Origin: Flavobacterium antarcticum DSM 19726
GTDB taxonomy: Bacteria > Bacteroidota > Bacteroidia > Flavobacteriales > Flavobacteriaceae
DNA: 64,000 nt
NCBI RefSeq assembly: GCF_000419685.1
Contig: NZ_ATTM01000003.1
Span: 389,608 to 453,607 of the forward strand
Reading direction: 5' to 3'
In this document: in pieces, positions 8,968 to 16,477 of the stretch
Position numbering within the stretch: the stretch's first letter is position 1
How the letters are laid out: the number at the start of each line of letters is the position of its first letter
The notes under the pieces: generated by a model
What the model saw: only the letters and a program-made list of their open reading frames with translations
Told to the model about the DNA's origin: nothing
Database searches by the model: none
Program-made: the position numbers and the translations under genes

Positions 8968-9643
8968 ACAAATGAAGAAGATTGCAAGTATATTAATGGT
9001 TTTTGTTACGGCTTTAGGTTTTTCCCAAGTGACTAAAAATTTAGGTGAATTTGACAGTGTAAGCGTTTTTGATAAAATTTCTGTTGAATTGATTGATTCA
9101 AATGAAAATAGAATTGAAATCACAGGAAGTCGCGCTAATGATGTTGAAATCGTTAATAAAAACGGAACATTAAAAATTAGAATGGCTGTCAAAAACATTC
9201 TAGATGGTGAAGATGTTTCGGTAAAATTATACTTCAAAGATATTAATGAAATTAGTGCTAATGAAGGTTCTTATGTGATCTGCGACACCCCAATTAAGCA
9301 GACTGCTATAAAAGTAGATACGAAAGAAGGTGCAGAAGTTCGCTTGAATTTAGATGTCAAGAAAGTGAATCTAAGAGCGGTTACCGGCGGAATTCTAAAA
9401 ATCAAAGGTAAGGCTACCAACAGCGATGTTTCTCTTGGAACAGGAGGCGTTTTGCAAGCAGAAGATTTGCAAACTGTGCAAACAAGTATCAAAATTACTA
9501 CAGGTGGAGAAGCGGATATTCGTGCAAGCGAATTAGTCGATGCGAAAGTTAGAGCAGGAGGGAACATTACCATTTACGGAAGTCCACAACAAATCAACAA
9601 AAGCACCACTTTAGGAGGTTCTATCAATGAAAGCAAGAGGTAA
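8957..9643 (+). CDS. DUF2807 (head-GIN domain) secreted protein
   Basis: The 228-residue protein has an N-terminal signal peptide (IASILMVFVTALGFSQ) and a repetitive DUF2807 region: short strands with GxxxxxS/T turns such as VDTKEGAEVRLNLDVKKV and KITTGGEADIRASELV, expected to form a right-handed beta-helix. The family is described as putative auto-transporter adhesin head domain and is frequent in Bacteroidota, but its role is unknown. The first ATG at 8957 overlaps rnr by 11 bases; a second ATG at 8972 would give a more standard signal peptide (MKKIASI) and may be the true start. Likely translationally coupled to rnr. Confidence 0.82.
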   Translation: MKNKQMKKIASILMVFVTALGFSQVTKNLGEFDSVSVFDKISVELIDSNENRIEITGSRANDVEIVNKNGTLKIRMAVKNILDGEDVSVKLYFKDINEISANEGSYVICDTPIKQTAIKVDTKEGAEVRLNLDVKKVNLRAVTGGILKIKGKATNSDVSLGTGGVLQAEDLQTVQTSIKITTGGEADIRASELVDAKVRAGGNITIYGSPQQINKSTTLGGSINESKR

Positions 9644-9713
9644 GTTGGTATAAAAGCCGACTCTTTTGTAAAATTCAATTATATTTGTGATTGCTCAATG
9701 ATAATTTCATTCA

Positions 9714-10400
9714 ATGATTGAAGATATTTTATTAGGAATTCCACTTGGTATTTTGCTATGCTTTATGATTGGCCCAGTTTTCTTTGTACTCTTGGAAACA
9801 GCTGCTATTAAAGGTTTTAGAGCTGCTTTAGTATTTGACGCCGGAGTAGTCACTGCCGATTTGGTTTTCATTGCCATCGCTTATTTCAGTAGTTACCGAC
9901 TCATAAACAACATCAAAGACGAACCTGCTTTATTCATTTTCGGCGGACTAATTATGGTCACTTACGGCGTTATCTCCTTTGTCAAACAGAAAAAGGCCAT
10001 CAAAAAACTCGACTTTAAAGACCAAATTGAACTTATCAAAAAAAATTATTTCCAACTATTAGTAAAAGGTTTTCTGCTCAATTTTATTAATGTTGGAGTT
10101 CTTGGATTTTGGTTGTTAATCTTTATCACTTTTGGTCCACAATTAGAACTTAAAACTTCAAGATTAGCGGTATTTTTTGCGTCAGTTATCGCCACTTATT
10201 TGATAGTGGACATAATCAAAATCCTTTTAGCAAAACGACTAAAAAGCAAAATGACACCGGGAAATATTCTAAAAATTAAACAAGTAACAAGTGTTTTACT
10301 AATTATTTTTGGAATAACAATCATGCTTCAAGGTTGGTTTCCAAGCGACCAAAAATTAGTGAAACAAGCTTTAGAAAAGATAGAACCGAAGCACGATTAA
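9714..10400 (+). CDS. LysE/RhtB-family transporter
   Basis: The 228-residue integral membrane protein has about six hydrophobic helices and the LysE-fold start GIPLGILLCFMIGPVFFVLLETAAIKGFRAAL, with the conserved GP pair in helix 1. Helix 2 carries DAGVVTADLVFIAIAYFSS. LysE-family proteins export amino acids or related small molecules; the substrate cannot be told from the sequence. Helices lie near residues 3-25, 40-62, 73-90, 122-143, 153-172 and 190-207. The gene stands alone, 70 bases after the DUF2807 gene. Confidence 0.82.
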   Translation: MIEDILLGIPLGILLCFMIGPVFFVLLETAAIKGFRAALVFDAGVVTADLVFIAIAYFSSYRLINNIKDEPALFIFGGLIMVTYGVISFVKQKKAIKKLDFKDQIELIKKNYFQLLVKGFLLNFINVGVLGFWLLIFITFGPQLELKTSRLAVFFASVIATYLIVDIIKILLAKRLKSKMTPGNILKIKQVTSVLLIIFGITIMLQGWFPSDQKLVKQALEKIEPKHD

Positions 10401-10460
10401 TATTTATTTGTCATTTTGATTTTAGTTCAGAATCTCATCTCTAGGCATTTATTTAATTAT

Positions 10461-10543
10461 GTTCCCGCCATCCTTCCGGCTACCGCTTGAAAAAAGCGAT
10501 GATCCTCCTTCCTGTCGGGGATAGAAGGAAATCTTTCGGCTTC
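10461..10543. repeat. GC-richer intergenic element with tandem hairpins
   Basis: This stretch is clearly richer in G+C than its surroundings. It holds two small hairpins: CGCTT/AAGCG (10484-10498) and TCCTTC/GAAGGA around a loop containing CTGTCGGGG (10506-10529). The form recalls short intergenic repeats in Flavobacterium, but only one copy was found in this window, so calling it a repeat is inference. Confidence 0.4.
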
Positions 10544-10577
10544 TTTTTATCTTTTGGCTTTTTAAAATTACGTTTTT

Positions 10578-11237
10578 ATGAGAAATTTCCTCTTTCTGTT
10601 AATAATCCTTTTTAGTTTTAGCGTTAATGCTCAATCAGATACAATAGTTACTGTCAAAAGAAGCGTTATTGCATTAGACAAAGTAAAAACGATTTACAGA
10701 GGAATTGCTAATCCGATTTCAATAGCTGTTTCTGATTGTAAATCTTTTACTGTTAAAGGAGTTGGTGTAGAGGAAGTTTCAGAAGGAATATATATAATAA
10801 TTCCTGGAAAAGGAAATGATACCAAGATTGTTGTTACAATTACAAATTTTGATGATTCTATTTCGGTTGAAGAACATGTATTTAAAATAGCCAACATTCC
10901 TCAAATAATTGCTAAAATAGATGATGAAAATTGTTATAATTGTATTATTGAGCTAACAAAAGATGATATTAAAAAAGCTGTAATTTCTGTTGGAATAAAT
11001 GATTTCAAATTTGATTTAGATTTCGAGGGTGAATCTTTTAAAGTGAACGAATTCGATATCGTCTCAAAAGGCAATACTATTAAAGTTCAAGGTAATACAT
11101 TTTCAAAAGAAGCATTGAATCTTATCAATAAACTTAAAGTTGGTGCAATTTTTTCTGTTGAAAATGTACGATATGCAAATCCTCATAACATTTGCAGAGG
11201 TTCAGTTTATCCGATTAAAATAATAATTAAAGAGTAA
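10578..11237 (+). CDS. Secreted protein resembling the GldM C-terminal domains
   Basis: The 219-residue protein has a signal peptide (MRNFLFLLIILFSFSVNAQ) followed by two regions that resemble the periplasmic C-terminal domains of gliding/type IX secretion protein GldM. The first carries SVIALDKVKTIYRGIANPISIAVS, the beta-sandwich YRGxxNPIxI signature. The second carries NDFKFDLDFEGESFKVNEFDIVSKGNTIKVQGN and ends in VENVRYANP and a strand-rich tail. The GldM transmembrane helix and coiled coil are absent, so it is a free-standing version. It could bind a T9SS partner or be an unrelated user of the fold. It has no obvious operon partner. Confidence 0.7.
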   Translation: MRNFLFLLIILFSFSVNAQSDTIVTVKRSVIALDKVKTIYRGIANPISIAVSDCKSFTVKGVGVEEVSEGIYIIIPGKGNDTKIVVTITNFDDSISVEEHVFKIANIPQIIAKIDDENCYNCIIELTKDDIKKAVISVGINDFKFDLDFEGESFKVNEFDIVSKGNTIKVQGNTFSKEALNLINKLKVGAIFSVENVRYANPHNICRGSVYPIKIIIKE

Positions 11238-11246
11238 AACTTTTGG

Positions 11247-11531
11247 TTATTGCCAAAAAGTTATTCCATTAATTGAGATATAGAGTGCAATCAGTACAAT
11301 TAATATTATTTCGACTAACCATAGCAACTTTGAATTAGCAACATTGTTTGCTATAATCTGCTCTACAGACAAAATTACAATATTTCCAACTGCACCGATA
11401 AATGCTAATGTTCCAGCAAGTGCCATCCCACCTTTATTGTCAATAAAAAGATAATTGAAAGCAAAAATTAGTAGGATTATTTCTATTATTCCGAAAACAA
11501 TTAGAATAGGAGTAAGTTTTAAATATTGCAT
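11247..11531 (-). CDS. Small hypothetical membrane protein
   Basis: A 94-residue protein with three hydrophobic helices (about 8-29, 34-57 and 68-88) and few charges. No family is recognised. It starts MQYLKLTPILIVFGIIE and ends GITFWQ. It is convergent with the GldM-like gene, 9 bases apart. Low-complexity hydrophobic composition limits any functional inference. Confidence 0.55.
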   Translation of the reverse strand: MQYLKLTPILIVFGIIEIILLIFAFNYLFIDNKGGMALAGTLAFIGAVGNIVILSVEQIIANNVANSKLLWLVEIILIVLIALYISINGITFWQ

Positions 11532-11623
11532 TAAATCAAATATTCATTGAGAAACGAAATTACTTAAATTATTTAGAAGTTAAACGTTTATTTAAATTGA
11601 AGATTTGTTAGTTATTCTACTTT

Positions 11624-11697
11624 TCCTGCAAGGTTTTTAAAACCTTGTAGGTCTTGTCTTAATAATACCTACAAGGTCGAAAAAAGACCTTGCAGGA
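11624..11697. repeat. 74-bp nested palindrome
   Basis: The outer arms TCCTGCAAGGT (11624-11634) and ACCTTGCAGGA (11687-11697) and the inner arms CCTTGTAGGT (11643-11652) and ACCTACAAGG (11667-11676) are perfect inverted pairs. The two arm types also resemble each other (CTGCAAGG, CTACAAGG). It may be a small intergenic repeat element or an RNA hairpin. No ORF is present. Confidence 0.7.
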
Positions 11698-11758
11698 TAA
11701 TCGAAAAGAATAGTATTCTAACTACTTCTTTATCTGATTTTTCCTAAAAATTAACCAC

Positions 11759-11791
11759 AAAAAAAAAGAGACACATTTCAGTATCTCTTTT
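11759..11791 (-). terminator. Duplicated terminator hairpin
   Basis: Unit-1 copy of the AAAGAGA/TCTCTTT hairpin followed on the minus strand by an uninterrupted T run. It probably no longer serves an intact gene of its own but may back up tRNA-Cys termination. Confidence 0.5.
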
Positions 11792-11792
11792 G

Positions 11793-11813
11793 AGGCATCG
11801 TACGGATTCGAAC
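11793..11813 (-). pseudogene. tRNA-Cys 3'-end fragment
   Basis: The minus strand carries GTTCGAATCCGTACGATGCC, the T-loop and acceptor end of the neighbouring tRNA-Cys with one change (GTAC for GGAC). The rest of the tRNA is missing, so this is a dead fragment made by the 91-bp duplication. Confidence 0.75.
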
Positions 11814-11849
11814 TACCATTTTATCTAATTTTTCCTAAAAATTAACCAC

Positions 11850-11882
11850 AAAAAAAAGAGACACATTTCTGTATCTCTTTTA
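11850..11882 (-). terminator. Rho-independent terminator of tRNA-Cys
   Basis: Read on the minus strand, AAAGAGATAC pairs with GTGTCTCTTT (one mismatch) and runs into T8, directly after the tRNA 3' end. Confidence 0.7.
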
Positions 11883-11883
11883 G

Positions 11884-11954
11884 AGGCATCGTCCGGATTC
11901 GAACCGGAGTAGGAGCTTTTGCAGAGCCCAGCCTAGCCGCTCGGCCACGACGCC
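11884..11954 (-). tRNA. tRNA-Cys (GCA)
   Basis: The minus strand folds as a cloverleaf. Acceptor GGCGTCG pairs with CGATGCC (one G-U), the D arm contains GAGCGGCTAGGC, the anticodon loop CTGCAAA carries GCA, and the T arm has CCGG-TTCGAAT-CCGG. Base 73 is U, the cysteine identity discriminator. The 3' CCA is not encoded. The only intact tRNA seen in the window. Confidence 0.93.
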
Positions 11955-12094
11955 ATTGTTTAAACGGATTGCAAATGTAATTAAAATCTTTAGTCTTTAA
12001 AAATTTAAACTTTAAAAAATTTATTAAAATTGAATCAGTCTATTTATCAACGTTTTAGTCCCTCCATCTTTCAATCCTTCTATCTTTCAATCCC

Positions 12095-12454
12095 TTAACT
12101 ACGGTATTCCTCCATTTCAATCGTAACTCGTTCTACGTCACCACCAATCGGCGGATTTATTTTTGAAACGGCTAATAAAATTCTTGAAACAGATGGAATT
12201 TCATCAAAAATTCGTTTGATAATTCTATGAGCAACGTGTTCTAAAAGTTTCGAACGTATCGCCATTTCATCCACTACAATCTGATTTAAATGCACATAAT
12301 CGACAGTATCATTCAAATCATCTGTTTCAGCCGACTTGCGTAAATCGGTTTTTATTTCCAAATCAACTACATAATCAGAGCCAATTTTTTCTTCTTCAAT
12401 CAAGCAGCCGTGGTTGGTGTACACACGAATATTTTTCAATTTTATTGTTCCCAT
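12095..12454 (-). CDS. folB: Dihydroneopterin aldolase
   Basis: The 119-residue protein splits 7,8-dihydroneopterin to 6-hydroxymethyl-dihydropterin and glycolaldehyde in folate synthesis. It fits FolB in length and motifs: IRVYTNHGCLIEEEKIGSDYVVDLEI at the N-terminus (the family's GxxxxE/G stretch), DTVDYVHLNQIV, LLEHVAHRII with the active-site region, and a C-terminal strand (INPPIGGDVERVTIEM). It is divergent from glnS; their promoters appear to lie back to back in 76 bases. Confidence 0.92.
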   Translation of the reverse strand: MGTIKLKNIRVYTNHGCLIEEEKIGSDYVVDLEIKTDLRKSAETDDLNDTVDYVHLNQIVVDEMAIRSKLLEHVAHRIIKRIFDEIPSVSRILLAVSKINPPIGGDVERVTIEMEEYRS

Positions 12455-12477
12455 TGTAATCAGGTTTAATTCAAGTT

Positions 12478-12485
12478 CAAAGTTA
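12478..12485 (-). promoter_or_regulatory. Candidate -7 element for folB
   Basis: Minus strand TAACTTTG, 23 bases upstream of the folB start, fits TAnnTTTG. Confidence 0.4.
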
Positions 12486-12506
12486 AAACGTTTTTAAAAC
12501 ATTTTC

Positions 12507-12514
12507 TATCTTTG
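12507..12514 (+). promoter_or_regulatory. Candidate -7 element for glnS
   Basis: TATCTTTG, 16 bases upstream of the glnS ATG, fits TAnnTTTG and implies a very short leader. Confidence 0.4.
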
Positions 12515-12530
12515 TCAAAATTACAAAATA

Positions 12531-14627
12531 ATGTCAACAGAAGAGAAATCATTGAATTTCATTGAACAAATTATTGAGGAAGATTTAAAAAACGGTTTAT
12601 CTAAAGATAAATTACGTTTCCGATTTCCACCCGAACCTAATGGTTATTTGCATTTGGGACACGCCAGTGCTATTGCGTTAAATTTTGGTTTAGGAATTGA
12701 TTATCAAGCTCCTGTAAACCTTCGTTTTGACGATACCAATCCTGCAAAAGAAGAACAAGAATACGTAGACGCCATAAAACGCGACGTAGAATGGTTGGGT
12801 TATAAATGGACCGAAGAACGTTATGCTTCTGATTATTTTCAGGAATTATACGATTGGGCAGTGATGCTAATCAAATCAGATAAAGCGTATGTTGACAGCC
12901 AATCTTCGGAAGAAATGGCGACTCAAAAAGGAACGCCAACGACTCCAGGGATTGACGGACCATTCAGAAATCGTTCTGTTGAAGAGAATCTTGATTTATT
13001 CGAAAGAATGAAAAACGGAGAATTCGAAGAAGGCGTTCATATTTTAAGAGCAAAAATTGACATGAAATCGACAAATATGTTGATGCGTGATCCAATTATT
13101 TACAGAGTTATTAATAAATCTCATCATAGAACAGGGGAGAAGTGGTGCATTTATCCAATGTACGACTGGGCTCACGGTGAAAGTGATTATTTAGAACAAA
13201 TTTCACACTCCTTTTGTACACTTGAATTTTTGCCACACCGCGAATTATACGATTGGTTTTTAGATCAAGTTGCAGATGAAAATAAAGTACGTCCAAAACA
13301 AAGAGAATTCGCTCGTAGAAATCTTTCACATACGATTGTTAGTAAGCGAAAATTACTACAATTGGTAAATGAAAAACATGTTACAGGTTGGGACGATCCA
13401 AGGATGCCTACGATTTCAGGTTTAAGAAGACGTGGTTATACGCCAATTTCACTTCGTAATTTCACCAAAACTATTGGTATTGCTAAAAGGGAAAACTTAA
13501 TCAATGTTTCTGTTTTAGAATTCTGCATTCGTGAGGATTTGAATAAAATTGCTCCAAGAGTTATGGCGGTTTTAGACCCAATTAAAGTGGTTATTACCAA
13601 TTATCCTGAAAATCATGTAGAATGGTTGGAAGCAGAAAATAACCAAGAAGATGAATCTGCAGGTTTCAGAAAAGTACCTTTTTCGAGTGAAATTTATATC
13701 GAAAGAGAAGATTTTATGGAAGAAGCTCCTAATAAATTCTTCCGTTTATCTTTAGGAAAAGAAGTTAGATTGAAAAACGCTTACATCATCAAAGGTGAGA
13801 GTGTAACTAAAGATAATGATGGAAACATTACAGAAATTCAAGTTTCTTATGATATTGATTCTTTGAGTGGAAGTGGGACAGAGGCAAGTCAGCGAAAAGT
13901 TGCGGGAACATTGCATTGGGTTGACATAAAGCACGCGATTCCAGCTGAAATTAGGCTTTATGACCGCTTATTTACAGATGAAACACCTGACGGACACAAA
14001 GAGAAAGATTTCCTTGAATTCGTCAATCCTGATTCGTTAAAAGTGATTACGGGATATGTGGAACCAAGTTTGTTAACGGCTCAAGCAGAAGATAAATTTC
14101 AGTTTCAACGTTTGGGTTATTTCACGGTTGATAAAGACACGACTGCGGAAAACTTAATTTTCAATAAAACGGTTGGACTTAAAGATGCTTGGGAAGAGAA
14201 AGGCAAGAAAGAGGAAAATGCAATCAACAATTCTTTAAAAGACATCAATAAATATTTCAAAGTTGATGCAGAAAATCAAAAAGTGATTGAACAAGCAATT
14301 GCTCAAAATATCGAAAGTATTTCTGATTTTAGTTTGTTGCAAAATGCGATTCGTAAAAATACCAACAATAATAAAAGTTCTCTTTTGTTTGCGAATTGGT
14401 TATTGAAATATTCAAAAGCCATCAAAATTTCAGATGTTGAAACTGAAGCTTTGCAAAAGTTATATGGAATGTCATTGAAAAGTGAATCGCCTTTTGTTAG
14501 AATTGAAACAATTCACTTATTGAAACAAGACCCTGAAAATTTGGCACATTTCAAAAATCAATTAATTGAAATGAAAGAAAGAGATAAAAGTGAAGAAGTG
14601 AAAACTGCTATTTCAGAAATAATCTAA
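12531..14627 (+). CDS. glnS: Glutamine--tRNA ligase with C-terminal extension
   Basis: The 698-residue class I synthetase charges tRNA-Gln directly. The Rossmann catalytic core has PEPNGYLHLGHAS (HLGH at 41-44) and the KMSKS-equivalent IVSKRKL. The two anticodon-binding beta-barrels end near LGYFTVDKDTTAENLIFNKTVGLKDAWEEKG, where E. coli GlnRS stops. A further 140 residues (about 559-698) are helical and end in a HEAT-like stretch (SPFVRIETIHLLKQDPENLAHF); this is unusual against the 550-residue norm. The tail's function is unknown. The presence of glnS implies that gltX in this window is a discriminating GluRS. Confidence 0.95.
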   Translation: MSTEEKSLNFIEQIIEEDLKNGLSKDKLRFRFPPEPNGYLHLGHASAIALNFGLGIDYQAPVNLRFDDTNPAKEEQEYVDAIKRDVEWLGYKWTEERYASDYFQELYDWAVMLIKSDKAYVDSQSSEEMATQKGTPTTPGIDGPFRNRSVEENLDLFERMKNGEFEEGVHILRAKIDMKSTNMLMRDPIIYRVINKSHHRTGEKWCIYPMYDWAHGESDYLEQISHSFCTLEFLPHRELYDWFLDQVADENKVRPKQREFARRNLSHTIVSKRKLLQLVNEKHVTGWDDPRMPTISGLRRRGYTPISLRNFTKTIGIAKRENLINVSVLEFCIREDLNKIAPRVMAVLDPIKVVITNYPENHVEWLEAENNQEDESAGFRKVPFSSEIYIEREDFMEEAPNKFFRLSLGKEVRLKNAYIIKGESVTKDNDGNITEIQVSYDIDSLSGSGTEASQRKVAGTLHWVDIKHAIPAEIRLYDRLFTDETPDGHKEKDFLEFVNPDSLKVITGYVEPSLLTAQAEDKFQFQRLGYFTVDKDTTAENLIFNKTVGLKDAWEEKGKKEENAINNSLKDINKYFKVDAENQKVIEQAIAQNIESISDFSLLQNAIRKNTNNNKSSLLFANWLLKYSKAIKISDVETEALQKLYGMSLKSESPFVRIETIHLLKQDPENLAHFKNQLIEMKERDKSEEVKTAISEII

Positions 14628-14648
14628 ATTTTTAAAATACATCAATTA

Positions 14649-14675
14649 AAAGTCTGCAATTTGCAGACTTTTTTT
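14649..14675 (+). terminator. Rho-independent terminator after glnS
   Basis: AAGTCTGCAA and TTGCAGACTT form a 10-pair inverted repeat followed by a T run, 22 bases after the glnS stop. The rest of the gap to 14921 shows only A+T-rich leader; TAAGTTTG at 14823-14830 is a possible -7 element for the ytxH gene. Confidence 0.8.
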
Positions 14676-14921
14676 ATGATTGAAAATGACGATTGAATTC
14701 ATTCAATTAATAAGATTTAGCTATTAAATTCGGCTTTAAATAAATCGATTTAATGCAAAATAAATAATTTTTAGAGTTTGTGCTTCGTTGAAACAGTTTT
14801 TAGCCATTAATTGGCTTAATTTTAAGTTTGGCAATAAAATAAGAGTACTTTAACGGCTTATTAACAAGACGAAAGCAAATTGTTTGTAACTTTAATAAAA
14901 ATTAATTAAACACAAAAAGCT

Positions 14922-15260
14922 ATGTCAGTAAAAGATAACGGAGGAACAGTATTAGCGCTTTTAGCGGGTGCTGCAATTGGAGCAGGAATTGGAATTTTAT
15001 TTGCTCCAGAAAAAGGAGAAAAAACAAGAGGAAAAATCAAAGATAAATACGACGGTTCGAAAGATGATTTGATGAACAAATTCGGAGAATTATCGGACAC
15101 TGTAAAAAGTAAATTCAGCAAGACTAAAGTTGATTTAGAAAAAGCATTTGATAATTTAGTAGATAACGCTGATGAGAAATCAGAAGAAGTAATTGCTCAA
15201 TTAGAAAGAAAATTACAAGAGTTGAAAAAGGCAGCTCATAATGCAAGTCCTAAAATGTAA
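14922..15260 (+). CDS. YtxH-like small membrane-anchored protein
   Basis: The 112-residue protein begins with a glycine-rich membrane segment (LALLAGAAIGAGIGILFAPEKG, about residues 11-32), the YtxH/gas-vesicle-like signature ending in APxKGxxTR. A charged helical region follows (KDKYDGSKDDLMNKFGELSDTVKSKFSKTK), predicted coiled coil. Such proteins are often abundant and stress induced, but that is family knowledge, not seen here. It is probably anchored in the cytoplasmic membrane. A bidirectional terminator separates it from the convergent stomatin-like gene. Confidence 0.85.
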   Translation: MSVKDNGGTVLALLAGAAIGAGIGILFAPEKGEKTRGKIKDKYDGSKDDLMNKFGELSDTVKSKFSKTKVDLEKAFDNLVDNADEKSEEVIAQLERKLQELKKAAHNASPKM

Positions 15261-15284
15261 TATTTAAGGGATTATTAATTCAAT

Positions 15285-15314
15285 AAAAAAGAGGCTATCA
15301 AAGCCTCTTTTTTT
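15285..15314. terminator. Bidirectional terminator
   Basis: AAAAAGAGGCT and AGCCTCTTTTT surround a 5-base loop, with A and T runs on both sides. It serves the convergent ytxH and stomatin-like genes. Confidence 0.85.
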
Positions 15315-15333
15315 ATTTCTACAATTAAAGAAA

Positions 15334-16362
15334 TTAAATTCTTGAATCGTAATTGTCTCCATTTTCAGGATGTTCTTCATCTTTTAAATTCTGATAATCG
15401 TCAGAAGGTTTAAAGTCATCTGCAGCTTTTTTAGATTTCTTTGCTATTCTATTTTTGTTTCCTTCTTTCATCGCTTCGCCAATTTGGTTTGAAGCAGAGA
15501 ACGAAGCTACCATATTATTCAACATGTCACTTCCTGCTTGAGGCGAATTTGGAAGCAAAATCAAGTTAGAATTTGAATCCGCACCAATCGCTTGCAACGT
15601 ATCGTAATGTTGTGTTACCACAATCAATGCAGAAGCTTCCTGCGAGTTAATTCCCACTTTATTCAATACATCTACACTTTCTACCAATCCACGTGCAATT
15701 TCACGTCTCTGGTCGGCAATACCTTGTCCTTGTAAACGCTTGCTTTCCGCTTCCGCTTTTGCTTTCGCTACAATTCTAATTCTTGAACTTTCAGCTTCAA
15801 ATTCTGCAGCCGTTTTTTCACGGTCAGCCGCGTTTATACGATTCATTGCGTTTTTCACTTGAATATCCGGGTCAATATCTGTTACTAATGTGTTGATAAT
15901 ATCGTAACCGTAAGTAGTCATCGCTTCGTTCAACTCGCGTTTTACAGCAATTGCAATATCATCTTTTCTTTCGAAAACGTCATCTAATTTCAATTTTGGA
16001 ACTTCAGCACGCACTACGTCAAAAACGTAAGCAGTAATCTGGTCGTGCGGATATTCTAATTTGTAAAATGCATCATACACTTTATCTTGAATTACTTTAA
16101 ACTGAACCGAAACTTTCATTTTAACGAACACGTTATCTTTTGTTTTAGTTTCAATAATAACGTCAAGTTGTTGAATTTTCAAGTTCACACGACCTGCAAC
16201 TCTATCCACAACCGGAATTTTAAGTTGCAAACCTGAACTTCTAACGCTCGTAAATTTTCCGAAACGTTCGATAATGACAGCAGTTTGTTGTTTAACAGTA
16301 AAAAAAGAGGAGAGAAATAGGAATAAACCTATAATAAGAACAACATAAAGAAATACATCCAT
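15334..16362 (-). CDS. SPFH/Band 7 (stomatin/prohibitin-like) membrane protein
   Basis: The 342-residue protein has one N-terminal transmembrane helix (about 3-22), the SPFH domain (about 23-180, beginning VKQQTAVIIERFGKF) and an alanine/glutamate-rich coiled coil (about 180-235, ADREKTAAEFEAESSRIRIVAKAKAEAESKRL). Stomatin-like proteins form large membrane-attached rings and microdomains and often modulate proteases or channels. No NfeD partner gene is next to it. The C-terminal 50 residues are acidic and low in complexity (DDFKPSDDYQNLKDEEHPENGDN). Confidence 0.9.
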   Translation of the reverse strand: MDVFLYVVLIIGLFLFLSSFFTVKQQTAVIIERFGKFTSVRSSGLQLKIPVVDRVAGRVNLKIQQLDVIIETKTKDNVFVKMKVSVQFKVIQDKVYDAFYKLEYPHDQITAYVFDVVRAEVPKLKLDDVFERKDDIAIAVKRELNEAMTTYGYDIINTLVTDIDPDIQVKNAMNRINAADREKTAAEFEAESSRIRIVAKAKAEAESKRLQGQGIADQRREIARGLVESVDVLNKVGINSQEASALIVVTQHYDTLQAIGADSNSNLILLPNSPQAGSDMLNNMVASFSASNQIGEAMKEGNKNRIAKKSKKAADDFKPSDDYQNLKDEEHPENGDNYDSRI

Positions 16363-16434
16363 TTTGTTTTTGGTGTTTGAGGTTAAAATAATTATACGAC
16401 GGAAAACAGGGAAAGTTACAATTTATTATTTACA

Positions 16435-16469
16435 AAAAATCCTTTTAAAATTTGACTTCTAAAAGGATT
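16435..16469 (-). terminator. Rho-independent terminator after gltX
   Basis: On the minus strand AATCCTTTTA pairs with TAAAAGGATT and is followed by a T run, 8 bases past the gltX stop. Confidence 0.8.
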
Positions 16470-16477
16470 CTTGCTAT

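Larger units (their letters stand above)
11731..11904. repeat. Two tandem 91-bp units including the tRNA-Cys 3' end
   Basis: Unit 1 (11731-11813) and unit 2 (11822-11904) align with a period of 91 bases and few differences. Each holds TTTTTCCTAAAAATTAACCA, a hairpin AAAGAGACAC...GTATCTCTTT and the tRNA-Cys 3' end. Unit 2 continues into the intact tRNA; unit 1 breaks off after GGATTCGAAC on the plus strand. Confidence 0.85.

Noticed and set aside
11731..11904. CRISPR-like array at the 91-bp tandem repeats
   Set aside because: Only two units, no spacers, and the unit includes a tRNA end and a terminator; no cas genes are present.
11620..12000. Prophage or genomic island at tRNA-Cys
   Set aside because: No integrase, phage or conjugation genes; the flanking genes are ordinary. 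Only a small duplication and a palindrome are present.
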